A stretch of DNA of 64,000 bases from Alphaproteobacteria bacterium (GTDB lineage Bacteria > Pseudomonadota > Alphaproteobacteria > UBA8366 > Aestuariispiraceae). The stretch covers positions 6,182 through 70,181 of the forward strand of contig SPJV01000214.1 in assembly GCA_006844765.1 (NCBI GenBank). The letters are read 5' to 3'. The notes under the pieces are model-generated. The model worked only from the letters and a program-made list of their open reading frames with translations, did not search any database and was not told where the DNA came from. Position numbers and translations under genes: made by a program. Shown in pieces: positions 52,921 through 61,639 of the stretch (position 1 is its first letter; every line of letters begins with the position of its first letter).

Positions 52921-53673
52921 ATGATTAGATATGACTTCACAGGCCGCGTTGCCGTGGTAACAGGGGCCGGGGGCGGCATGGGCTTGGAGATCGCCACGCT
53001 GATCCTGGAAGCTGGTGGCCGTGTCGTGATGATCGACCTGAAGCCGGAACCCGCTGACCTGCCCGGTGATCCCGACCAAAGGCTCTATGCCCAGGGCGAC
53101 CTGACAGACGCCGCCTTTGTCACAGAGACGATCAATCATGCAGCAGAGCGTTTTGGGCGGATCGATTACCTGGCCAATGTCGCGGGCGTGATCTTGTTCG
53201 GTAAGGATGTCTCCCTGCTCGATATAGACCTGGATGTCTGGGACCGGGTTTTTGATATCACCTTGAAGTCGATGGTCCACACCGCACGGGCGGCGGTTCC
53301 GCATATGAAGGCAGCCGGCGGTGGCGCGATGGTTCATTTTTCCACCGTCCAATGCCTGCGCGGCGACCCTGCACCGCAGGATGCCTATTCGACATCAAAG
53401 GCGGGCGTAGGGGCTCTATCCCGATCCTTGGCCATGCAGCTCGCCACCGATGGAATTCGTTCCAACACGATTTATCCTGGTCCATCGCAAACCCCGATGC
53501 AGGATCGCTGGGACAGTGCCGACAAAGTCGATGCGGTCGCCGATGTCATCCCGCTAGGTCGGGTCGGAACAGCAAAAGACATGGCAAATGCGGCCTTGTT
53601 CCTGCTGTCCGACAATGCCGGCTATATCACCGGCATTGATCTTGTCGTCGATGGCGGGTTGCTGCTCCGATAA
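52921..53673 (+). CDS. SDR family oxidoreductase
   Basis: 250 residues from ATG 52921. Cofactor loop TGAGGGMG (TGxxxGMG), D after beta-2 (VVMIDLKP, NAD preference), NVAG, catalytic Ser in VHFSTVQC, YSTSK. The C-terminal VDGGLLLR is typical. The stop is 3 bp before that of the convergent RND gene. Substrate unknown. Confidence 0.9.
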   Translation: MIRYDFTGRVAVVTGAGGGMGLEIATLILEAGGRVVMIDLKPEPADLPGDPDQRLYAQGDLTDAAFVTETINHAAERFGRIDYLANVAGVILFGKDVSLLDIDLDVWDRVFDITLKSMVHTARAAVPHMKAAGGGAMVHFSTVQCLRGDPAPQDAYSTSKAGVGALSRSLAMQLATDGIRSNTIYPGPSQTPMQDRWDSADKVDAVADVIPLGRVGTAKDMANAALFLLSDNAGYITGIDLVVDGGLLLR

Positions 53674-53676
53674 TAC

Positions 53677-56600
53677 CTATTCCGCCGGCGCCGGTTCCGG
53701 CGTAGCCCCCCCATCATCATCCGATTTCGGTTGGTTCTTCTTCGCCAGCGCTTCCGCCTTCTTGTCGCGGCGGCGTTGCGCAAAACCCGCCATATTGGCC
53801 CGCAGCATCAAGGCGCTGGGCGTGACGAGCAGGGTCAACAAAGTCGCGAAGGCCAAGCCAAAGACGATCGCCGTCGACAGTTGAACCCACCATTGCGTTG
53901 AGGGCGCACCGGTCGATACCTCCCGGGTGATAAAGTCGATATTGATCTGTAGAACCATCGGCAACAGCCCAAGAATCGTCGTCACTGTCGTCAACATGAC
54001 TGGCCGCAAGCGCTGTGCACCGGTTCGAAGAATGGCAGACCGCGCGTCCTTGGATATCTTCACCAGCCGATCAAAGGTATCGATCAGCACGATGTTGTTG
54101 TTCACCACGATGCCGGCGAGTGCGATGACACCAATACCGCTCATCACAATGCCGAAGGGTTGCCCGATGGCCAATAGACCCAGCAAGACGCCCACCGTCG
54201 ACATCACTACCGCGAACAGGATCAGGAAGGCAGAATAAAAACTGTTGAACTGGGTCACCAGAATGATCGCCATCAAGAAAAGGGCCACCGCAAATGCCTT
54301 CATCAGGAAGGCCTGGGCGGCCTGCTGCTCTTCATCCTCGCCCTTGAAAACAACCTCAACGCCATGCGGCAGTTCAGCCGTCTCCAACCATGCCTTGATC
54401 TCGCGCACCTTGTCGTCAGGCAGGACACCTTCTGCGACATCAGCCTTAATGAACATGATGCGGCGGGTATCGACGCGGCGCAGCATTCCGGTGCGCTGTT
54501 CCGCCGTCCGTTCGACGAAGTTTCCGACCGGGATCGGCCCCATTGGGGTGTTCACACGAATATTGTCCAGCTGATCGAGGGTGCGATACTGCTCAGGGAA
54601 GCGGGCAAGAATATCCACCTCATCATCCGAGTCATCCGGGCGATAGTCCGAGACCTTCAATCCCTTCGTCACAAGCTGCACAAAGGACCCGAGAATAGAG
54701 ACATTCGCTTCGAATTTCGCAGCCTGAACCCGATCAATGGAAAGCTTCCATTCGATGCCCGGCACCGGGCTCGAATCTTCGATATCGACAAGGCCGGAGA
54801 CAGTTCCCAGTTTTTGGCGAACAATTTCGACCGCTCCATCCAGCAGAGCCGGGTTGCGCGAAGCCAGTTGGATATGCACGGCCTTTCCGACCGGCGGTCC
54901 GGCTTCCGGTTCCCGAACTTCAATCCACAACCCCGCAATATCCGCCGTCCGTTCCCGCAAATCCGCCTTGATCTCAGCCGCTGAACGCCGCGTATCCCAA
55001 TCGGTGAATTCGATCTGGACCTTGCCGATGATATCTTCGGCCTCATCATCCCGCGCTTCAAAGTTCCCGGCGGAGGTATAAACCGTCGCCAATTCACCGC
55101 GCTCAGTTTGCAGGGCGAGAATGCGCTCTTCCACTTCAGCGACCAGGGCGTTCTTCTCCCGAACCGCCAAGTTACCGCGCCCGTGGATATTGACGATGAT
55201 CTGTTCCGGTTCCACAGAGGGAAAGAATTCAACGCCTTTGCCATAGGTGCCATAGGCCATGACCGTGCCGATCAATGACGCCAGGGACAATCCGATCACC
55301 AGGCTCGGTGCCTTAATGGCAAAGCTGAGAAAACGCACATAGAGGCCGGTCAGGCCGCCAATCTGCGTCAGATCAATGCCTTTGTCGTCGTCACCGGCAT
55401 CTTCCGGCTCCGCAGCCATGGCTTTTGCGGCCTCTGGATCAGTATCAACTTTCTCCAGCAGCCGACCCGACAAACCGCCCAACCAATAGCCGAGGATGGC
55501 ACCGCCCAGACCGAAACCGATCGCAAGCAGCGGGACCGGAAGACTATAGGTCTCCGCCAGGCCGCTCCCGACACCACCACCGATAACCGCCAAGGCCAGC
55601 ATCACGATCAAACGAACGACCGTGCCCAGATTAGCACCGAGAACCGGAATAAAGATCAAAGCCATCGCCAAGGACGCAGACAGGGTCGCGATCAGCGTGA
55701 TGGGTAGGAACTTCATGAACTCGCCAACAATACCGGGCCAAAACATCAACGGCAGAAAGGCTGCCAGTGTCGTTGCCGTAGATGCCGCAATCGGCCAAGC
55801 CATCCGCTTCGCCGCCAGACCAAAGGCCTCTTCCTTCGGCACGCCTTCCGCAAGCTTCCGATCCGCATATTCAGTAACGACGATGGCGCCATCAACCAAC
55901 ATGCCGACAGCAAGGATCAGCGCAAAGAGCACGACGACGTTAACCGTCAGCCCTGCAGTCGCCAGCACCAGGATACCCGCCAGGAATGACCCCGGAATAG
56001 CGACACCGACCAACAAACCGCCGCGCAACCCGAGCGCTGCCACGATAACGACCATCACCAGCAACACTGCAGACAGAACATTGTTCTGCAGATCGGTCAG
56101 CATCTGCCGGATATCAGAGCTTTTATCCTGAGAGAAGGCATAGTCGACGGTCTCAGGCCAATACTGGGATTCCTCGATCACCAAGGCGCGGACCGATTCG
56201 ATGGTATCGATGATGTTTTCGCCGGTGCGCTTGGAGATTTCGAGCGCCAGAGCCGGCTTCCCATCGACGCGGGCAAAGGTCGTGACATCCTTGAACGACC
56301 GGCGAACTTCCGCGATGTCCTGCAACCGGACGACGGCATCGCCATCAACAACGACCGGGATATTCAGAATGTCCTGCACATCCTCATAGAGGCCTGGAAC
56401 TTTGATCGAGAACCTGCCCGACCCGGTATCCAGAGCCCCCGCAGCGATCAAGACGTTGGAGCCATCAATCCGCTGCAGCAAATCGGCGAGTTCCAGGCCA
56501 TAGGCCTCCACGCGCATCGGGTCGATCAGAATATCGACAGCCTCTTCCCTGTCGCCGGAAATATTGGCTTCCAAAACAGTCGGGATCGTTTCGATCCGGT

Positions 56601-57081
56601 CCCTGAGATCGCGCGCCAGACGGATAAGAGCTCGTTCCGGCATGTCACCGGATAGGGTTACGACCAGAACCGGGAAGAGGCTTAGATTCACCTCATTCAC
56701 CGTCGGCTCGTCCGTATCGTCGGGCAGCTCCGGCTTTCCTTTATCGACACCTTCGCGGACATCGACCAAGGCGGTATCCGCATCGAATCCGGCCTCGAAT
56801 TCCAGCAACACATTCGCCCCGCCTTCATAGGCGGTCGAACGCATTTCCTTCACCCCTTCGATTGATTGCAGCTCTTTTTCCATCGGGCGAACGAGCAGCT
56901 TCTCCGCATCTTCAGGCGAGATGCCCTCGTGATGCATGGAGACATAGATGATCGGAATATTGATATCCGGATCGGCTTCCTTCGGGATATTTACATAAGC
57001 CAGGAAACCCGCGACCAGGATGAAGACCAGCAACCCGATAACGGTTCGGGACCGGTTAAGTGCCGCATCAATCGGTGACAT
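53677..57081 (-). CDS. RND efflux transporter permease with a two-helix insert
   Basis: 1134 residues. AcrB/HAE-type inner-membrane pump: N-terminal helix, periplasmic pore domain (PEDAEKLLVRPMEKELQ), helices 2-6 with the proton-relay FALILAVGMLVDGAIVVTEYADRKL (Asp pair of helix 4), and the second half ending ALAGIVVNNNIVLIDTFD. After helix 6, at about residues 485-565, there are two extra hydrophobic segments (RLIVMLALAVIGGGVGSGL and VPLLAIGFGLGGAILGYWL) and an acidic loop (AEPEDAGDDDKG) before the helix-7 region. The C-terminus is charged. It follows the HlyD gene by 5 bp. No TolC-type gene is here. Confidence 0.92.
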   Translation of the reverse strand: MSPIDAALNRSRTVIGLLVFILVAGFLAYVNIPKEADPDINIPIIYVSMHHEGISPEDAEKLLVRPMEKELQSIEGVKEMRSTAYEGGANVLLEFEAGFDADTALVDVREGVDKGKPELPDDTDEPTVNEVNLSLFPVLVVTLSGDMPERALIRLARDLRDRIETIPTVLEANISGDREEAVDILIDPMRVEAYGLELADLLQRIDGSNVLIAAGALDTGSGRFSIKVPGLYEDVQDILNIPVVVDGDAVVRLQDIAEVRRSFKDVTTFARVDGKPALALEISKRTGENIIDTIESVRALVIEESQYWPETVDYAFSQDKSSDIRQMLTDLQNNVLSAVLLVMVVIVAALGLRGGLLVGVAIPGSFLAGILVLATAGLTVNVVVLFALILAVGMLVDGAIVVTEYADRKLAEGVPKEEAFGLAAKRMAWPIAASTATTLAAFLPLMFWPGIVGEFMKFLPITLIATLSASLAMALIFIPVLGANLGTVVRLIVMLALAVIGGGVGSGLAETYSLPVPLLAIGFGLGGAILGYWLGGLSGRLLEKVDTDPEAAKAMAAEPEDAGDDDKGIDLTQIGGLTGLYVRFLSFAIKAPSLVIGLSLASLIGTVMAYGTYGKGVEFFPSVEPEQIIVNIHGRGNLAVREKNALVAEVEERILALQTERGELATVYTSAGNFEARDDEAEDIIGKVQIEFTDWDTRRSAAEIKADLRERTADIAGLWIEVREPEAGPPVGKAVHIQLASRNPALLDGAVEIVRQKLGTVSGLVDIEDSSPVPGIEWKLSIDRVQAAKFEANVSILGSFVQLVTKGLKVSDYRPDDSDDEVDILARFPEQYRTLDQLDNIRVNTPMGPIPVGNFVERTAEQRTGMLRRVDTRRIMFIKADVAEGVLPDDKVREIKAWLETAELPHGVEVVFKGEDEEQQAAQAFLMKAFAVALFLMAIILVTQFNSFYSAFLILFAVVMSTVGVLLGLLAIGQPFGIVMSGIGVIALAGIVVNNNIVLIDTFDRLVKISKDARSAILRTGAQRLRPVMLTTVTTILGLLPMVLQINIDFITREVSTGAPSTQWWVQLSTAIVFGLAFATLLTLLVTPSALMLRANMAGFAQRRRDKKAEALAKKNQPKSDDDGGATPEPAPAE

Positions 57082-57086
57082 GGTTG

Positions 57087-58208
57087 TTACTCGCTTCCGC
57101 CTTGAAGGGCGCTGATATTAAGCGGGGAGGCTTTCACCAACGTGCCCGGCTTCACATATTCCTGACCAACCGCGATCACGCTGACTTGGTTCGGAAGGCC
57201 CGTTACCCACATGCCCTTCGCCGTGTCTTCCGCGATCTGAACAGGATAAAACACAACACGGCCTTCTTCATTGACACTCTTCACGCCGACTTTGCCGATC
57301 TCGTCCAACGTCAGAACAGCCGGTGACAACAGATGTGCCATCGTTTGGCGAAGCGGAAGACGCACTGTTGCGGTCAGGCCTTCGCGGACCTTGCTCTCCG
57401 TGTTAGGGATCTCGACTTCAACGGCGAAAGTCCGGGTGTTTTTGTTCGCCGCCGGGGCGATCCGCGCGACCAGGCCATGAACGGTAGAGCCATCGATTAA
57501 TTCGACATCGGCCACGGCACCTTCTCCAACCGCCGCGATCTCACCCTCCGACACCTGGATCTCAACAATGACCGGGTCGAGATCGACAATTGTCACGATA
57601 GGATCACCGATCTGCACGAAATCACCGATCTCAACTTCCTTGGTTTCGACAATACCGTCGAAAGGAACCTTGGTGATCGTCTTGCTGATCTCGATACGGA
57701 TCTGTTCCAACTGAGCCTTCGCCGCCGACAGGGCTGCCTCTGCAGCAGCGCGTTTTGTTTCGGATTGGAAGCCCTTTTTAGCCAATTTTTCCGCCGCCTT
57801 GCTTTCTATTTTCCGCTGCGCAATCAGGGCTTCAGCCTCTTTCAATCGGGCGTAGCGGTCACCGGTCGCGACGCGCGCAAGCTCCAGCCCTTCTTCGACG
57901 GGTTGGGTCTCTTCCACACCAAGCTTGGTCACCCGCCCCGATGCTTCAGCCCTGACAGTGACCCGTCGGTCGGCAGCCGTGCGCCCGGTGATGCGGAGCA
58001 TGGCGCGGTGAACCTTGGCATGGCTTTCAACGACGCGGACGCCAACAGGGTCCTGTTCCGGCTCGACTTGCTCAGGCTTTGCAGCCTCTTCAGTCGCCGC
58101 CTCGGCAGGCGGTGTCTGGCCATCAACCTGTCCTGACATGATCCAGGCGGAAGCGCCCGCTGCCAGGAAGATCGCGATGACGAAAGACGGTTTAACACGA
58201 AGTTTCAT
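57087..58208 (-). CDS. RND efflux periplasmic adaptor (HlyD/MFP family)
   Basis: 373 residues from ATG 58208. N-terminal anchor or signal (VIAIFLAAGASAWIMSG, residues 8-24), a Glu/Ala-rich linker, the biotinyl-lipoyl half-motif GRVTKLGVEETQPVEEG, an alpha-hairpin (residues 130-175) and VPFDGIVETKEVEIGDFVQIGDPIVTIVDLDPV. It docks the RND pump to an outer-membrane channel. Between padR and the pump in one operon. Confidence 0.93.
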   Translation of the reverse strand: MKLRVKPSFVIAIFLAAGASAWIMSGQVDGQTPPAEAATEEAAKPEQVEPEQDPVGVRVVESHAKVHRAMLRITGRTAADRRVTVRAEASGRVTKLGVEETQPVEEGLELARVATGDRYARLKEAEALIAQRKIESKAAEKLAKKGFQSETKRAAAEAALSAAKAQLEQIRIEISKTITKVPFDGIVETKEVEIGDFVQIGDPIVTIVDLDPVIVEIQVSEGEIAAVGEGAVADVELIDGSTVHGLVARIAPAANKNTRTFAVEVEIPNTESKVREGLTATVRLPLRQTMAHLLSPAVLTLDEIGKVGVKSVNEEGRVVFYPVQIAEDTAKGMWVTGLPNQVSVIAVGQEYVKPGTLVKASPLNISALQGGSE

Positions 58209-58219
58209 GGGTCCCACCC

Positions 58220-58768
58220 TTACTCTGCCGCCTGGACCAAATCGGTCCGGCCAGCTGCGTCGATGAATGCTTCTCGGTTCTGAACCAGATAATCCAAGGC
58301 ACTTTGATAAATCGCCACGCCGAAACCGTGGACCAGGCGCGGCCCGCGATGCCCAGCTTCGGCGAATTCACACTCAGCCATCCGCTCCAACTTCTCGCGA
58401 TAAGAGGCTATGCGGGCATCAATAACTTCAGCCACCCATTCCGGCGACTGGTGGTCCGTAAAAAAGAGAATGAACAGGAAGTCCGACTTGTACTTGTCGT
58501 CCGGCGGCAGCTTGTGCATTGCATCAAGCAAGGCATGATGGCCGGCATCCGTTATGCTGTAGACCTTCTTGTCCGGGCGCCCATCCTGGGCGTGCTCCAC
58601 ACAGGTCAACAGCCCCGCCTGGGTCAAACGCCCCAGCGCCGGGTAAATTGAGCCATAGGCCCCTTCCGCAAAATGACTGAAGGGTCCTTCCTCGAAATGC
58701 TTGCGGATCTCATATCCGGAAGCCTCACCCAGGGCGAGGACGCCGAGGCAGGTCGTCTTGATATCCAT
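58220..58768 (-). CDS. PadR family transcriptional regulator
   Basis: 182 residues from ATG 58768. N-terminal winged helix (LGVLALGEASGYEIRKHFEEGPFSHFAEGAYGSIYPALGRLTQAGLL) with the DGRPDKKVYSITDAG wing, then a helical PadR C-terminal domain. First gene of the padR-HlyD-RND operon, so likely an autorepressor released by a pump substrate. The open frame continues upstream to 59080 but would cross the operator. Confidence 0.93.
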   Translation of the reverse strand: MDIKTTCLGVLALGEASGYEIRKHFEEGPFSHFAEGAYGSIYPALGRLTQAGLLTCVEHAQDGRPDKKVYSITDAGHHALLDAMHKLPPDDKYKSDFLFILFFTDHQSPEWVAEVIDARIASYREKLERMAECEFAEAGHRGPRLVHGFGVAIYQSALDYLVQNREAFIDAAGRTDLVQAAE

Positions 58769-58827
58769 AGTCACTATTCCCCTTTGCGACAGGACATAGG
58801 CAGTCGCAAACCATATATCAAGTCGAA

Positions 58828-58846
58828 ATATATCGTTTCGATATAT
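58828..58846. promoter_or_regulatory. Palindromic operator before padR
   Basis: ATATATCG, TTT, CGATATAT: perfect 8-bp arms, 60 bp upstream of the padR ATG and about 125 bp upstream of the divergent DMT gene. The AT-rich flank (ATATATCAAG at 58813) has a half copy. Fits an autoregulatory PadR site. Confidence 0.7.
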
Positions 58847-58970
58847 GCACCCTCTGCAAGGCAGGGTTTCCAAAAACGGGAGGCTCCGTGAAAGACCCGA
58901 TAGTAAACTCTGCCCATCAGTACTACGCTGCTCCGTGTTGTTTCCGTCGCTAGATCGAAAGTTTTTCCCC

Positions 58971-59882
58971 ATGCCCATGCCGGATCGTTCCGCCAACAAT
59001 GCCCTGGCCGGCATTTTTTGGATGCTTGTCACGACGCTGTTCTTTGTCAGCGTCACTGGGATTGTGCGGTTTCTGGGCACCGAGCTTCCGGCGGCGGAGT
59101 CAGCGTTTATCCGCTATGCAATCGGGCTCGTCATGATCGCCCCATGGCTTATCCCGGCGTTAAAGAACCCACCCACCGGAAAGCGTCTGGCGATCTATGC
59201 TGCGCGGGGAGCATCGCATGGCGTGGCCGTGATCCTGTGGTTCTTCGCCATGGCGCGGATCCCGGTCGCGGAAGTAACCGCGATTGGCTACACATCTCCC
59301 ATCTTTGTAACCATCGGGGCGGCGATTTTTCTGGGAGAACGGTTTCAGGCGCGCCGGATCGGTGCCGTGTTGGTCGCCTTCCTTGGCGCCTTCATCATCC
59401 TCAGGCCCGGCTTCCAAGAGCTCAACGTCGGCCAACTTGCACAGCTAAGTGCGGCTCCGCTATTCGCGTGCTCTTTCCTACTGGCCAAGAAAATGAGTGA
59501 TGGGGAGAACCCCAATGTCATCGTCGGCTGGCTATCCCTGTTCTGCACTATCACGCTGCTGCCTTTCGCTCTGGTCGATTGGCGAACACCGTCATGGGAG
59601 GAAGTTGGTCTGTTGACCCTCACCGCCGCCCTGGCGACGCTCGGCCATATCAGCATGACTCGCGCCTTCAAGGCAGCACCGATTACGGTGACACAGCCGG
59701 TTGGCTTCCTGCAGTTGGTCTGGGCGGCAATTTTGGGCGTCGTCGTTTTCGGCGAGCCCCTAGATCCCTTCGTCGTCGCCGGCGGCGCCATCGTTGTGGC
59801 CGCAGCAACCTTCATTTCTCACCGGGAAGCCTTGGTCGCCAGGCGCGCAACAACCCCACCGGCAGCCGCGACGAAGACCTAA
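58971..59882 (+). CDS. DMT family (EamA) transporter
   Basis: 303 residues from ATG 58971 (ATG 58977 also fits). Ten membrane helices in two EamA repeats, the first with EVTAIGYTSPIFVTIGAAIFLGE, the second with APITVTQPVGFLQLVWAAILGVVVFGE. Exports small metabolites or drugs; specificity unknown. Divergent from padR, with the operator in the shared region. Confidence 0.92.
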   Translation: MPMPDRSANNALAGIFWMLVTTLFFVSVTGIVRFLGTELPAAESAFIRYAIGLVMIAPWLIPALKNPPTGKRLAIYAARGASHGVAVILWFFAMARIPVAEVTAIGYTSPIFVTIGAAIFLGERFQARRIGAVLVAFLGAFIILRPGFQELNVGQLAQLSAAPLFACSFLLAKKMSDGENPNVIVGWLSLFCTITLLPFALVDWRTPSWEEVGLLTLTAALATLGHISMTRAFKAAPITVTQPVGFLQLVWAAILGVVVFGEPLDPFVVAGGAIVVAAATFISHREALVARRATTPPAAATKT

Positions 59883-59908
59883 GCTCTAAACTTCTGAATC
59901 CTAAAGTC

Positions 59909-60940
59909 CTAGATCTTGGCGATCCCGCTGCCGGCAATGCCACCAAGCGCCTGTTCAATCAGTGCCCGGGCTTCTTTCCATACGGCAGCCCGCCACTCCA
60001 TATCCTTCGGGTAACCGGTAACCTTACCTTCCGGTTCAGCAATAGAATCCAGGAGATATTGGGCGGAGTAGGTTCCGAACTCAACGGCGACGGGAATGGC
60101 GACAGCGGCGCCGGCTCCCAAGGCCAAGCGGTCAAATCCACAACCGGTCTGGGCACCCCCGATGCTTTGCGCCCGTTTCAACTTCGTCGGGTCTCGCCCC
60201 AGCCAGGTTGCGACACGGGCCCAATCAGCACCACTTGCCGCCGCATCAGGGAAGATTTCCATCGCCCCATATTTGCCGGGGCCGGTCCGGAAATCCAGCA
60301 CCAGCACGCGCTCGGCCCCCTCCAGATACCGATCAACAACCTGCTGCGCCGTCTCCCGTGTCCAGGCCGGTGGCGCCATAGAGGAAAGCGTCATACGAGA
60401 CAACCGGTCACGATCAAAGGCTTGTGCCTCTTGGTACCGCGCGAAACGCCGATCCGCCTCGTTCAGAGTAGGATCATCCCATTGCGCCCGATCCGAGCCC
60501 GACCTCACACCGGGATTGCTGCCCAACGTCGGCTCCTTCCGGCTTTCGCCCGATGCATCTGGCATCGGCTCACGAAATCGCGCCCAAGTCGGTCCTTGCA
60601 TATTGACCCCATGCACCAGAACCAGCGCGACATCACGGGGAATAGCCCGGATGATGCCGCGTTCCAAACATCCCAAGACGACCCCAGCGCCAACCAACCC
60701 GGCCGAACCTTTTGAGCCGCTGCAAAGAACAACGGCGCGCCGCGCCCCTGGGGCGCCGAGACGTGCAACATCCGCATAGGGCGGCGTATCCCCATCCGCC
60801 GCCGCGGCATCTCCCGCATAGGCCCGCGCACGAACGCCCAACCGGCCACAAGCCGCAAGGAAGCGGTCGCGGGCGATTTCGCCGTCATCACTGAAGATAT
60901 CGGCGCCTTCAAAGGCGGGAGGGTGGTTGCGTTTATCCAT
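59909..60940 (-). CDS. DUF2817-like protein with lost metal ligands (likely pseudoenzyme)
   Basis: 343 residues. Fold recognised as the M14-related DUF2817 family from the start FSDDGEIARDRFLAACGRLG, ALVLVHGVNMQGPTW, YQEAQAFDRDRL, TRETAQQVVDRYLEGAERVLVLDFRTG and the C-terminal VEFGTYSAQYLLDSI. The usual SGTHGVEG zinc motif is CSGSKGSAG here (His to Lys77, Glu to Ala80) and the DxHTGLGxYG motif is DFRTGPGKYG (His to Arg218). The N-D-x-x-L-N segment is also changed. The frame is intact, so a non-hydrolytic role is likely. Confidence 0.7.
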   Translation of the reverse strand: MDKRNHPPAFEGADIFSDDGEIARDRFLAACGRLGVRARAYAGDAAAADGDTPPYADVARLGAPGARRAVVLCSGSKGSAGLVGAGVVLGCLERGIIRAIPRDVALVLVHGVNMQGPTWARFREPMPDASGESRKEPTLGSNPGVRSGSDRAQWDDPTLNEADRRFARYQEAQAFDRDRLSRMTLSSMAPPAWTRETAQQVVDRYLEGAERVLVLDFRTGPGKYGAMEIFPDAAASGADWARVATWLGRDPTKLKRAQSIGGAQTGCGFDRLALGAGAAVAIPVAVEFGTYSAQYLLDSIAEPEGKVTGYPKDMEWRAAVWKEARALIEQALGGIAGSGIAKI

Positions 60941-61068
60941 GGGGCACTAATTTGGGATAAGCGACCGGTCCGCGCAATTGCGATGTCGAGAATTGATCAC
61001 TGGATTTTTCCCCGGATGCACAGTTACGTGACTTGCCTTCCGACACCACCCTCCCATACTCTTCATTC

Positions 61069-61635
61069 ATGAGAACACGCATAAACACCTTCGTCGCCGC
61101 GTTGTTTGCCTTTGTGCTGGCCGGCACAGTTCAAGCTGCCGCAGATCAGAGCGACCCGCGCTTGGACAGCATGTTTGAGATCCTCGAGTCCGACACGCTG
61201 GCCCCCAGTGAAGCCGGTCCCTTGTTAGGGGCAATCTGGCGCATCTGGACAGAAACCGGCGATGTTCGGGGCGATACCTTAATGCGCGACGGCACGAATG
61301 CGATGAATTCCCAGGATTTCGACGGCGCGATTACCATCTTCACGGCGCTGACGGAGCATTTGCCGAATGTCGCCGAAGGGTGGAACAAGCGCGCGACGGT
61401 TTATTACCTTGCCAACCGGTTCGAGGAATCAATCGCCGATGTGGAAAAAACCCTGGCGTTGGAGCCTCGTCATTTCGGCGCGCTGTCCGGTCTGGGGCTG
61501 ATTTATATGCAACTTGATGAAACGCGGGCTGCTGTAAAAGCCTTCGAAAAGGCATTGGAGATCAATCCCTATATGCCATTTGTGGAGATACATCTTCGTC
61601 AGCTTCGGGAGAAGCTGGAGGAAGAACGGATCTGA
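61069..61635 (+). CDS. TPR protein, exported
   Basis: 188 residues from ATG 61069. Signal peptide (residues 6-25, ending VQAAAD). TPR repeats at about 85-155 (AMNSQDFDGAITIFTALTEHLPNVAEGWNKRATVYYLANRFEESIADVEKTLALEPRHFGALSGLGLIYMQ). Four bp before the di-haem gene on the same strand. A periplasmic scaffold of unknown partner. Confidence 0.88.
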   Translation: MRTRINTFVAALFAFVLAGTVQAAADQSDPRLDSMFEILESDTLAPSEAGPLLGAIWRIWTETGDVRGDTLMRDGTNAMNSQDFDGAITIFTALTEHLPNVAEGWNKRATVYYLANRFEESIADVEKTLALEPRHFGALSGLGLIYMQLDETRAAVKAFEKALEINPYMPFVEIHLRQLREKLEEERI

Positions 61636-61639
61636 TCCC

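Noticed and set aside
58769..59080. N-terminal extension of PadR
   Set aside because: The extra 100 residues would cross the operator and the divergent DMT gene; the winged helix starts at 58768.
59579..60715. 378-codon open frame on the plus strand
   Set aside because: Overlaps the 3' part of the DMT gene and the DUF2817-like gene in another frame; no protein signature.
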